DNA of 27,334 nt. Source: JBEKJU01 sp050011095. Lineage in GTDB: Bacteria; Desulfobacterota; Syntrophorhabdia; Syntrophorhabdales; WCHB1-27. The translations under genes were made by a program, and so were the position numbers. Below, in pieces: positions 8,584-15,358 of this stretch. The notes under the pieces were generated by a model. The model was not told where the DNA came from. It did not search any database and saw nothing but the letters and a program-made list of their open reading frames with translations. The stretch covers positions 1 to 27,334 of the forward strand of contig JBEKJU010000050.1 of NCBI GenBank assembly GCA_050011095.1. The letters run 5' to 3'. How positions within the stretch are numbered: the stretch's first letter is position 1; every line of letters starts with the position of its first letter.

Positions 8584-8620
8584 AGGGGGGATTTATCCCC
8601 CTTCCCCTTGAAGATTTTTT
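8584..8620 (+). terminator. Probable intrinsic terminator after etfA
   Basis: A G-run and C-run hairpin (8584-8603, loop about 8592-8595) lies just after the etfA stop, with a TTTTTT run at 8615-8620. The run is 11 bases from the stem, so the terminator is imperfect and some read-through into the next gene is possible. Confidence 0.45.
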
Positions 8621-8622
8621 CA

Positions 8623-9303
8623 ATGACCATCACATGTCCCTCATGCACGAGAAAGTTCCGTTTGGAGGACTTTCTCGTAAAGGTGCCCTATCAGAAGATG
8701 CGCTGTTCGCTTTGCGGCCACGTCTTCGTCTACGAGCGCGCCGGCAGCCGATATCCCGAAGACGGTGAACCCGTCACGGCCCTGGACGAACCGGAAGAGA
8801 GACCCCTCGAGAAGAAGCGCTGGAGGGGCCTTCCCATATCCGCGATCATTTTCGCGGTGCTCCTCGTCCTTGTCGCGTCGGCCTATTATTTCTACTGGAT
8901 AAACTACCCGGGGGCCTCCGACAGGCGGCTCCGCATCGGGCCAATGGAGGGGCAGGAGACGGTCATCAAGGACGGAAAGGTCTTCCTCGTGAAGGGGTTG
9001 ATCGCGAACGGGTCGACAAAACCGAGAAAATATGTGATTTTGAAGGCGAAGCTTTTCGATGAGCACGGGGCGGTCATGGCCGAGCACTTTGCGCTCGCCG
9101 GCCTCCCGCTCTCGTCGGATGAGGTCCAGCAGATGCGAAGCGGAGAGATCGACAGGAAGGTGGCCGATTTTAGATTGTCCAGCCTCGCGAACTTCGTGCT
9201 CCAGAAGGGGAGGGAACTGCCCTTTTCCGTCGTTTTTCCCGACACCTATACGGGGAAGCCCAAGGAGTTCACCGTAGAAATCATCGAGTCACCTCTTCTA
9301 TAA
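8623..9303 (+). CDS. Zinc-ribbon and single-TM protein (MJ0042-type finger, DUF3426-like)
   Basis: This 226-residue protein of unknown function has a three-part architecture. An N-terminal zinc ribbon has CPSC (C5, C8) and CSLC (C28, C31). An acidic/basic linker runs to about residue 69. One strong membrane helix lies at about 71-93 and leads into a soluble domain with LVKGLIANGSTKPRKYVILKA-type beta-strands. This matches the widespread 'zinc-ribbon domain plus DUF3426' proteins of delta-proteobacteria, whose role is unknown. The C-terminal domain would be outside the cytoplasm if the finger is inside. ATG 8623 is chosen because the finger starts at residue 5; there is no good ribosome-binding site, and the T-run of the putative etfA terminator lies just upstream. 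Confidence 0.75.
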   Translation: MTITCPSCTRKFRLEDFLVKVPYQKMRCSLCGHVFVYERAGSRYPEDGEPVTALDEPEERPLEKKRWRGLPISAIIFAVLLVLVASAYYFYWINYPGASDRRLRIGPMEGQETVIKDGKVFLVKGLIANGSTKPRKYVILKAKLFDEHGAVMAEHFALAGLPLSSDEVQQMRSGEIDRKVADFRLSSLANFVLQKGRELPFSVVFPDTYTGKPKEFTVEIIESPLL

Positions 9304-9332
9304 TCCGCATCTTATACATTCATGATAGGCAT

Positions 9333-9361
9333 TTGCGAAACCCGTCCGGATCGGTTAAAAT
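9333..9361 (+). promoter_or_regulatory. Putative promoter giving a leaderless transcript for the yedF remnant and csd
   Basis: TTGCGA (9333-9338), a 17-bp spacer and TAAAAT (9356-9361) form a good sigma70-like pair. Transcription would start at about 9368, the A of the next ATG, so the message would have no leader. No ribosome-binding site is present, which fits. Confidence 0.45.
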
Positions 9362-9367
9362 AGTCTT

Positions 9368-9580
9368 ATGCATCTTGTAGACTGCCGAGGGCAGACCCGC
9401 CCTGTGCCCGCGCTGGAGACGAAAAGGGCCATCGAGGAAAGGCGCCCCGGGTCCCCCGGAGTCGCCGTGGACAACGAAGAGATCGCCTCTTCCCCGACCG
9501 AAGCCACATACCGGGTTGTATTCAGAGTCACCACCCTCGCCTCAGGCGGCGACCAGGTAGCAGCCGTTTTGAAACCTTGA
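9368..9580 (+). pseudogene. Decayed yedF-like (TusA/SirA domain) remnant
   Basis: The first ~38 residues look like the N-terminal TusA/SirA-like domain of the selenium-metabolism protein YedF (VDCRGQTRPVPALETKRAIEE, then VAVDNEEI). The catalytic CPxP cysteine is replaced by arginine (TRPVP; a TGC-to-CGC change would do this). After VDNEEI the family similarity stops. The frame continues through a 25-bp solo end of repeat B (9507-9531) and stops at 9580, so the rest of the TusA domain and the DsrE-like domain are missing. A full YedF is about 200 aa; this frame is 70. Its TGA overlaps the ATG of the cysteine desulfurase by one base (TGATG), so it may persist as an upstream frame for translational coupling. 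The cluster with csd and DUF3343 supports the identification. Confidence 0.6.
9507..9531 (+). repeat. Solo end of repeat B
   Basis: This 25-bp stretch begins CATACCGGGTTG and ends AGTCAC. It matches 23664-23688 with two differences. At 23664 the same sequence begins a full repeat B copy, while here nothing further of the repeat is recognisable. Confidence 0.65.
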
Positions 9581-10713
9581 TGATATACCTCGACAATGCA
9601 GCCACCTCTTTTCCCAAGCCGGAAGAGACCATCAGCGCCGTTCACGATTTTCTTACCCGTTTAGGCGGCAATCCGGGAAGGGGCGGCCACACCCTTTCGG
9701 TGGACGCCGCGAGACTAGTCTTTGAGGCGCGGGAGAAACTGACGTCCTTCATTAACGGGAAACTGTCGGAAAGGCTGATTTTCACACAGAACGGGACAGA
9801 GTCCTTGAACCTCGCGATCCTGGGCCTTATCGGGAAGAAGGACCACGTCGTGACAACCACGCTGGAGCACAACTCGGTGATGAGGCCCCTCGATTTCCTC
9901 ATCCGGACAAGGGACGTGGATGTCTCCGCCGTGCCCTGCCCGGCCTCCGGCGATCTTGACCTGAAGATGCTCGCCCGGGCGGTGAAGAGGAGGACCAGGG
10001 CGGTCATTATCAACCACGGATCGAATGTCATAGGCAAGGTCCAACCATTGCGCGACATACGCGATGCCATTGGCGACAAACTGCTCATTGTCGATGCCTG
10101 CCAAACGATCGGGAACGTGCCTGTGGATGTTCAGAAGGACGCCATCGATATCGTCTGTTTTTCCTGTCACAAGGCGCTTTTCGGCATCCAGGGGCTGGGC
10201 GCCCTCTACATGCGCGAAGGACTCGAGCCCACCCCCTTGAAATTCGGGGGAACGGGTAGCAGGTCCGAGTACACGGAGCAGCCCGAGGCCTTGCCCGACA
10301 GGTACGAATCGGGTACACCCAACACACCCGCCATCGCCGGCCTTCTCGGGGGACTCGCCTTCATCGAAAAGGTCGGTAGGGATGCGATTGCCAAAAGGAA
10401 GACGGATGCCGCGCGAAAGATCGCCGAAGGCCTTCACCGGATGGACCATGTCACGGTGTACGGAGAGCCCCTTAAAGACGGGTGTCTCCCGGTCATCCTC
10501 ATGAATCGCGATGGACTGGAGCCCTCTGATGTCGGGTATGCGTGCAACCGGGCGGGCATCTGTGTACGGGTGGGCCTCCATTGCTCCCCCGTCGCGCACC
10601 GGACGGTCGGGACTTTTCCGCGGGGGGCGGTCCGCATCTCGCCGGGCTATTTTACGGATGACGGGCAGATCGAGAGGCTCCTTGAGGTCATCGCGGGTCT
10701 TGACGGAAGATAG
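9580..10713 (+). CDS. Cysteine desulfurase family protein (class V aminotransferase fold)
   Basis: This PLP enzyme should remove sulfur (or selenium) from cysteine (or selenocysteine) as an enzyme-bound persulfide. The 377-residue sequence has the family start IYLDNAATSFPKP, the PLP-contact segment HNSVMRPL, VDACQTIG, the Schiff-base lysine in FSCHKALFGIQG (K198) and a catalytic-loop cysteine in VGLHCSPVAHRT (C335). It belongs to the subgroup often found beside YedF and DUF3343 rather than to canonical IscS. There is no ribosome-binding site; the ATG overlaps the stop of the yedF-derived frame (TGATG), and its 3' end overlaps the DUF3343 frame. A selenium role is inferred from the neighbours. 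Confidence 0.88.
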   Translation: MIYLDNAATSFPKPEETISAVHDFLTRLGGNPGRGGHTLSVDAARLVFEAREKLTSFINGKLSERLIFTQNGTESLNLAILGLIGKKDHVVTTTLEHNSVMRPLDFLIRTRDVDVSAVPCPASGDLDLKMLARAVKRRTRAVIINHGSNVIGKVQPLRDIRDAIGDKLLIVDACQTIGNVPVDVQKDAIDIVCFSCHKALFGIQGLGALYMREGLEPTPLKFGGTGSRSEYTEQPEALPDRYESGTPNTPAIAGLLGGLAFIEKVGRDAIAKRKTDAARKIAEGLHRMDHVTVYGEPLKDGCLPVILMNRDGLEPSDVGYACNRAGICVRVGLHCSPVAHRTVGTFPRGAVRISPGYFTDDGQIERLLEVIAGLDGR

Positions 10714-10957
10714 GGCGTATTACCTCCTTTTCGTGACGATCCACGATGTCCTCAAGGCTGAGAGGCTCCTGAAGGACCAGGACGTGGACGTAGAGGTCGT
10801 TCCCGTACCGAGGGCCATCAGCACCGACTGCGGTGTCTGCATAAGGTCACGAGCCGCCGGCAAGGTCCTTTCGGGTCTTCTCGGCGATGTGAAGGGGCTC
10901 ACGTGTTTTTTCTTTGACGGGGCAGACTACAAGCCGGAAAAACACGAGGACGGATGA
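10700..10957 (+). CDS. DUF3343 domain protein, putative Se/S carrier
   Basis: This 85-residue protein matches DUF3343: YYLLFVTIHDVLKAERLLK, then VEVVPVPRAISTDCGVCIR, with the conserved PR..S.DCG motif at about residues 34-41. By family knowledge it is a small putative selenium/sulfur carrier often encoded with YedF and a cysteine desulfurase. The likely start is TTG 10700, overlapping the desulfurase end by 14 bp, because later starts would remove the first conserved beta-strand. No strong ribosome-binding site is visible, so translational coupling is likely. The cysteine in DCGVC may carry the chalcogen (inference). Confidence 0.75.
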   Translation: MTEDRAYYLLFVTIHDVLKAERLLKDQDVDVEVVPVPRAISTDCGVCIRSRAAGKVLSGLLGDVKGLTCFFFDGADYKPEKHEDG

Positions 10958-10963
10958 GCGCGT

Positions 10964-11228
10964 CCGCTTATGCCGGCGCGAAGCCGACGAAGGCGAGACG
11001 CACTTAGGGCTCGTCAGAAAATAAATAGGCCATCTGGCTCGTCCTTTTGTCCGTCCGCTTCATTGCGAAAAGGTCATGTACATCCAGTACATTCGGCCTT
11101 TCCGCGCCTCGCCGATCGGCCAAAAATCCTTCGCCATCTGACTCATTTATTTCCTTCCGAGCCCTTACGGCGTGAGTGCGTCGAGGAGAGCGACAAGGAG
11201 ACAACGAAGATGTGGCGAAGATAAGCGG
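10964..11228. repeat. Repeat B copy 1, interrupted by repeat A
   Basis: The outer ends are inverted (CCGCTTAT at 10964-10971, ATAAGCGG at 11221-11228). The right part (about 11176-11215) matches 23731-23770 nearly base for base. The two halves are separated by repeat A. The element exactly fills the gap between the convergent DUF3343 and HAD genes. No coding function is seen. Confidence 0.6.
11007..11164 (+). repeat. Repeat A copy 1 (158 bp, MITE-like)
   Basis: The ends are inverted: GGGCTCG at 11007-11013 and CGAGCCC at 11158-11164, with similarity extending inward through AAATAAAT / ATTTATTT. TTA flanks both sides (11004-11006, 11165-11167), which could be a 3-bp target duplication. The interior holds smaller palindromes, including ATGTAC and GTACAT around ATCCA. 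Repeat A at 27190 differs at about 6 of 145 positions. No transposase is encoded. Confidence 0.75.
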
Positions 11229-11235
11229 CTCCGTA

Positions 11236-11706
11236 TCATTCGCGCAGGGTCGCGACGAGCCGCTCCGGATGCACGATCAGCCCGAAGGCCGCCATGATAT
11301 CCGTCACCACAACGTCTGACTCCTTAAGCAGGGCGGCGGCGCAGCCTTCCTCCCCTATGACGGCGATGCCGAGGGCTGCCTCCTTCAACATGGCCGCATC
11401 GTTGGCTCCATTCCCTATGGCGACGATCTTCTCCGGGCCAAGTTCCCTCACGACCTTGGCCTTCTCCTCGCCGCTTCCGGTCTTGCCCACCTTTATGAAG
11501 GTCATATTGGACGCGCCAAGTTCCGCGTCGGCTGTCTCGTACGTATCCGACGTGATAATGAACACCTTGACATATCGCGATATCTTTTCTATTACCTCTT
11601 TGACTTCCTTCTTCAATTTGCCATCCAGCCCGGCGGTGCCATTGAAGTCCACTATCACATATTCTATCGAAATTTCCCCCCAACCGGGGATCGGCACGTT
11701 GATCAT
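11236..11706 (-). CDS. HAD-like 'soluble P-type ATPase' family protein (COG4087-like)
   Basis: This 156-residue protein has the HAD phosphatase core. Motif I reads VDFNGTAGLDGKL (D20, with N22 where most HAD phosphatases have the second aspartate). Motif II is around ITSDT. Motif IV reads AIGNGANDAAML (N102, D103), like the hinge region of P-type ATPases. It lacks any membrane segment. This pattern fits the small soluble proteins annotated as P-type ATPase-like, whose substrate is unknown. GGAGG stands about 5 bp before the ATG at 11706. It is convergent with the DUF3343 gene and divergent from the next HAD gene. Confidence 0.75.
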   Translation of the reverse strand: MINVPIPGWGEISIEYVIVDFNGTAGLDGKLKKEVKEVIEKISRYVKVFIITSDTYETADAELGASNMTFIKVGKTGSGEEKAKVVRELGPEKIVAIGNGANDAAMLKEAALGIAVIGEEGCAAALLKESDVVVTDIMAAFGLIVHPERLVATLRE

Positions 11707-11796
11707 GAACGCCTCCTAAGATTGTTAAAAGCTATTGTAGCACATGGAGGCAGCCGAAGGGAATGGGATTTCGGCCATACCCCGCCCATTTTCCCC

Positions 11797-11825
11797 TTGA
11801 TTGTTCGCCTGAATGCCGATAAACT
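11797..11825 (+). promoter_or_regulatory. Putative promoter for the HAD hydrolase gene
   Basis: TTGATT (11797-11802), 17 bp, TAAACT (11820-11825). Transcription would start at about 11832, three bases before the ATG, giving a nearly leaderless message. The match is moderate (4 of 6 in each box). Confidence 0.35.
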
Positions 11826-11834
11826 TTTTCTTCC

Positions 11835-12506
11835 ATGAAAAAGAGCCTCCCCATGCCCGTTAACTGCATCATCTACGACTGCGACGGCGTCCTCTTCGAT
11901 TCTTTGGAGGCCAACCGGAGGCTTTACGACCATATCGCCGTCTCCATGGGCAGGGAGCGCCTCACGGAAGAGGAGCTTCGCTACTGCCATATGAACACGG
12001 TCGGGGACAGCATCCATTGTCTCTTCACGGACGATCCGGAAGGCGAGGCGGGAGCGCGCGCGTTCCTGAAGGAGCAGGTAGACTTCACGGACTACCTTCC
12101 CTACCTCATCATGGAGCCCCACCTTTTGGAGACTTTGTCGACCTTGAGGGAGAAGGGCGTTTTGACGGCGATAAGCACGAACAGGACGACTTCGATGCCC
12201 CATCTCATGGAGAGGTTCCGCCTTCGGCCCTATTTCGACATGGTCGTGACGGCCCTCGATGTGACATGCCCCAAACCCCATCCCGAGTCGGTCAACCGGA
12301 TACTGACCGCCCTGCGCACGCTTCCCGAAGAGGCGCTCTATGTGGGCGATTCAGAGATAGACTTGAAGACGGCCCTGTCGTCCGGCGTGAGGTTCGTGGC
12401 CTACAAGAACCGGGCTATCTCAACGGGGATATTCATAGAGGATCATAGGGAGATCCTCAAATTTCTTTCGAATGGGGAATCTCCTCGGGGATCGGCCTCC
12501 GCTTGA
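11835..12506 (+). CDS. HAD-superfamily hydrolase, phosphoglycolate phosphatase-like
   Basis: This 223-residue HAD hydrolase has all four motifs. Motif I is YDCDGVLFDS (nucleophile D15, acid/base D17). Motif II is AISTNRT. The motif III lysine is in CPKPHPES. Motif IV is YVGDSEIDLKTA. A helical cap domain lies at about residues 24-90, as in Gph/PGMB-type enzymes. The substrate is not predictable. ATG 11835 lacks a ribosome-binding site and follows a promoter-like pair closely; ATG 11853 is an alternative. Its 3' end overlaps the convergent pssA gene by 50 bp, so the two messages share complementary tails. Confidence 0.82.
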   Translation: MKKSLPMPVNCIIYDCDGVLFDSLEANRRLYDHIAVSMGRERLTEEELRYCHMNTVGDSIHCLFTDDPEGEAGARAFLKEQVDFTDYLPYLIMEPHLLETLSTLREKGVLTAISTNRTTSMPHLMERFRLRPYFDMVVTALDVTCPKPHPESVNRILTALRTLPEEALYVGDSEIDLKTALSSGVRFVAYKNRAISTGIFIEDHREILKFLSNGESPRGSASA

Positions 12507-13197
12507 AGATATAAGAGACGGGACCTGACAGCATATATGCCATGGTCATGACAAAGAGCATGATGGCCGGCTCGATGAGCACGATGACGAAAAGCAGGAT
12601 GGCTATGACAACCGCGTCGAAGTGCCTCGACCGGAGGGCGCTCGACTCCTTGAAGCTGTTGTACCGCACGGCGCTCACCATGAGGAATGCGAGGGCGTAC
12701 ACGAGAAGGGGAACGAAGACCTTCTTCACCTCGATCGGCAGACCAAGCTCCGTGAAGAAAAGCACGCTCGCTGCTATGGTGGCGGCCGCCGCCGGGATGG
12801 GGAGACCGAGGAACTGTTTCTTCTGAACCGTATCCGCCTGCACATTGAAGCGCGCCAGGCGGAGCGCCCCGCACGCCACGTAGAGAAAGGCCGCGAGCCA
12901 CCCGAACCGGCCGTATGCCTTGAGCCCCCATATGTAGGCGAGAAGTCCGGGGGCCACGCCAAAGGCGATCACGTCCGCTAGGGAATCATACTCGACACCG
13001 AACCTGCTCGTTGAGTTGGTCATCCGGGCGACCCTGCCGTCCAGGGCGTCGAGGATGCACGACACGAATATGGCCACACTCGCCTGGAAAAACTTGGCAT
13101 CCAGCGTCGCCACCATCGAGTAGAACCCCCCGAAGAGGCTCATCGACGTGAGCAGGTTCGGCAGAAGATAGACGCTCCTACGCCTTCTCTTTCTCAT
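12457..13197 (-). CDS. pssA: CDP-diacylglycerol--serine O-phosphatidyltransferase
   Basis: This membrane enzyme makes phosphatidylserine from CDP-diacylglycerol and serine. The CDP-alcohol phosphotransferase motif is perfect: D50, D53-G54, A57-R58, eight residues, G67, D71, D75 (LDGRVARMTNSTSRFGVEYD). The 246-residue chain has about eight hydrophobic segments and basic ends. It follows psd with a 20-bp overlap, so the two consecutive steps to phosphatidylethanolamine are co-expressed. GGGGGGATA precedes the ATG. It is the last gene of the ilv-psd-pssA operon and runs into the convergent HAD gene. Confidence 0.93.
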   Translation of the reverse strand: MRKRRRRSVYLLPNLLTSMSLFGGFYSMVATLDAKFFQASVAIFVSCILDALDGRVARMTNSTSRFGVEYDSLADVIAFGVAPGLLAYIWGLKAYGRFGWLAAFLYVACGALRLARFNVQADTVQKKQFLGLPIPAAAATIAASVLFFTELGLPIEVKKVFVPLLVYALAFLMVSAVRYNSFKESSALRSRHFDAVVIAILLFVIVLIEPAIMLFVMTMAYMLSGPVSYIFKRRPIPEEIPHSKEI

Positions 13198-13837
13198 TAT
13201 CCCCCCCTTTTTTCGCGAGTATCGTCAACCCGCTCTTTACCTTTTGACCCACCTCCACGGCCGGACGATAGGAGGTCGGCATGTAGACATCCACCCTCGA
13301 ACCGAAGGCGATCATGCCGACCGGCTCGCCCTTCTCGACCAGGTCATGCTCCCGGACGTAGCAGACGATGCGGCGGACAAGAAAACCCGCGATCTGGACG
13401 AGGAGGAATTTTTCGTCGTTCCGCCTCACGACAATGTAGTTCCTCTCGTTTTCCTCATCTATCCCTTTCTTGAAGGCAAGCTTGAACCGGCCGTCCCTGT
13501 GCTCGACCCTTTCGACACTCCCCTCACAGGGGGCCCTGTTGATGTGAACGTCGGAGATGGACATAAAGATGCTAATCCTTCTGGCCTTCTCCCGGAGGAA
13601 CTCCCCCTCGAAGAGTTCTTCCACGGCCATTACCCGTCCGTCAGCGGCCGAGAGGATCTCCCCACCGCCGCTCGTGGCCGGTCTCCGGGGATTTCTGAAG
13701 AAGTAGAGAAAAAAAAGCGTAAGGAGAACGGTAAAAGCCGCGACGGAATATACCCCGAGGAAAGAGAAAAGGAAGGACAAAAAGAGAGACGGCAGAATGA
13801 AAATCAGTCCTTCCTTTGCCACGGGAAGCCGTGTCAA
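13178..13837 (-). CDS. psd: Phosphatidylserine decarboxylase proenzyme (short type)
   Basis: This pyruvoyl enzyme decarboxylates phosphatidylserine to phosphatidylethanolamine. The predicted protein is 219 aa, the short form. It has a hydrophobic N-terminus (about residues 10-47), ILSAADGRV, the histidine segment SDVHINRAPCEG, and the self-cleavage site AFGSRVDVYMP, where S180 should become the pyruvoyl group. I place the start at TTG 13837: it overlaps the ilvC stop as TTGA and has GGGAG about 7 bp upstream. GTG 13822 is the alternative; a longer reading upstream would run within ilvC and has no family support. It overlaps pssA by 20 bp. Confidence 0.9.
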   Translation of the reverse strand: MTRLPVAKEGLIFILPSLFLSFLFSFLGVYSVAAFTVLLTLFFLYFFRNPRRPATSGGGEILSAADGRVMAVEELFEGEFLREKARRISIFMSISDVHINRAPCEGSVERVEHRDGRFKLAFKKGIDEENERNYIVVRRNDEKFLLVQIAGFLVRRIVCYVREHDLVEKGEPVGMIAFGSRVDVYMPTSYRPAVEVGQKVKSGLTILAKKGGDNEKEKA

Positions 13838-14832
13838 TCTCTTCTCCCTATCCAACTCATCATGGAGCGGAGCTTTTTGCCGACCTGTTCGATCAGGTGT
13901 TCGCTGTCCCTTTTCTTCAATGCGTTGTAGACCGGCCTTCCCGCCATATTCTCGACGATCCATTCCTTCGCGAATTCACCGGACTGGATTTCTTCAAGGA
14001 TGCGCTCCATCTCCCATCGCGTCTCTTCGGTGATGATCCGCCTGCCCCTCGTGATGTCACCGTACTCGGCGGTGTCGCTGATAGAGTCGCGCATATTGGC
14101 GACGCCGCCCTCATAGATGAGGTCGACGATCAGCTTCAGCTCGTGGCAACACTCGAAGTAGGCGATCTCGGGCTGGTATCCGGCCTCCACCAGCGTATCG
14201 AACCCGGCCCTTATTAGCTCGGTCACGCCGCCGCACAAGACCACCTGTTCCCCGAAGAGATCGGTCTCCGTTTCCTCCTGGAAGGTCGTTTCGAGCACGC
14301 CCGCCCTGGTAGCCCCTATGCCCTTCGCATAGGCAAGCGCCTTTTCGCGGGCATGACCGGAATAGTCCTGATATACGGCATAGAGCGATGGCACGCCCGC
14401 CCCCCTCTCGAACTCCCGCCGCACCAGATGGCCCGGTCCCTTTGGCGCGACCATGATAACATCGATATTCGAAGGGGGCACGATCTGGTTGAAGTGAATA
14501 TTGAAACCGTGCGAAAAAACAAGGGTCTTGCCCTCTGTGAGGTTATTTCCAATCACATTCCTGTATAAGGCGGCCTGTGTCTGATCCGGAACAAGGATCT
14601 GGATTATTTCCGCCCCGGCGGACGCGTCGGCCGCTGGTACGGGCGTGAACCCATGGCTTTTGGCCAATGTGAAGTTCGGTGTACCTTCGACATCGGCAAC
14701 GATGACCTCGAGCCCACTATCCCTCAAATTCTGTGCCTGCGCGTGTCCCTGGCTCCCATATCCAATGATTGCTATCTTCTTCCCCTTGAGAACTCCCAGA
14801 TCGGCATCGCCGTCATAGTACACCTTCGCCAT
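13834..14832 (-). CDS. ilvC: Ketol-acid reductoisomerase
   Basis: This NAD(P)H- and Mg-dependent enzyme converts acetolactate to 2,3-dihydroxy-isovalerate in valine/leucine/isoleucine synthesis. The 332-residue class I form is evident from AIIGYGSQGHAQAQN (residues 22-36), VAPKGPGHLVRREFERG, and the knotted C-terminal domain with FECCHELKLIVDLIYEGG and SDTAEYGD. AAAGGAGGAAGTG precedes ATG 14832. It overlaps the ilvH end by 20 bp and the psd start by 4 bp, showing a single transcript. The gene looks intact, unlike ilvB upstream in the same operon. Confidence 0.96.
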   Translation of the reverse strand: MAKVYYDGDADLGVLKGKKIAIIGYGSQGHAQAQNLRDSGLEVIVADVEGTPNFTLAKSHGFTPVPAADASAGAEIIQILVPDQTQAALYRNVIGNNLTEGKTLVFSHGFNIHFNQIVPPSNIDVIMVAPKGPGHLVRREFERGAGVPSLYAVYQDYSGHAREKALAYAKGIGATRAGVLETTFQEETETDLFGEQVVLCGGVTELIRAGFDTLVEAGYQPEIAYFECCHELKLIVDLIYEGGVANMRDSISDTAEYGDITRGRRIITEETRWEMERILEEIQSGEFAKEWIVENMAGRPVYNALKKRDSEHLIEQVGKKLRSMMSWIGRRD

Positions 14833-15349
14833 CACTTCCTCCTTTGGGTTGTTTCTCTCTCGCTCTAATTACCTTCTCGCCCCTCATTATGGCCACCGTT
14901 CCCGTTCTCACGACCTCCCTGATGCCGAGGGGCTTCACCAGGGTCAAGAAGGCCTTCACCTTCTCTTCATTCCCCGTTATCTCAACGGTATAGGACTTGG
15001 GTGAAACGTCCACCACCCTCCCCCTGAATATCTCTATCATCCGCAGGATCTCTTCCCTCGTCTTCTCGTCCGCGCTGATCTTGATAAGCACCATCTCTCG
15101 CGATACATGCTCGACGTCCTTGAAGTCCGTAACCTTTATCACGTTTACCAGTTTATTTAGCTGCTTCAGGATCTGTTCGAGTATGCCGTCGCTCCCCGTC
15201 GTGACGATGGTCATCGAGGATATCTCCGGGTCGAGCGTCTCCCCCACGCAGAGGCTCTCTATATTGAAGCCCCTCCCGCTGAAAAGCCCCGCCACCCGCG
15301 CGAGCACACCGAACTCGTTTTCCACAAATACCGAAATGATATGTCTCAA
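14813..15349 (-). CDS. ilvH: Acetolactate synthase small (regulatory) subunit
   Basis: This 178-residue protein regulates acetolactate synthase. An N-terminal ACT domain (ISVFVENEFGVLARVAGLF, then RGFNIESLCVG) should bind valine for feedback control; the C-terminal half (YTVEITGNEEKVKAFL, RTGTVAIMRG) is the ilvN/H C-terminal domain. The start is TTG 15349, preceded by GGGGGA 5-6 bp upstream; no better start keeps the whole ACT domain. It follows ilvB by 9 bp and overlaps ilvC. The large-subunit partner in this window is frameshifted, so this subunit would need another copy if that lesion is real. Confidence 0.95.
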   Translation of the reverse strand: MRHIISVFVENEFGVLARVAGLFSGRGFNIESLCVGETLDPEISSMTIVTTGSDGILEQILKQLNKLVNVIKVTDFKDVEHVSREMVLIKISADEKTREEILRMIEIFRGRVVDVSPKSYTVEITGNEEKVKAFLTLVKPLGIREVVRTGTVAIMRGEKVIRAREKQPKGGSDGEGVL

Positions 15350-15358
15350 GTTTTCCCC

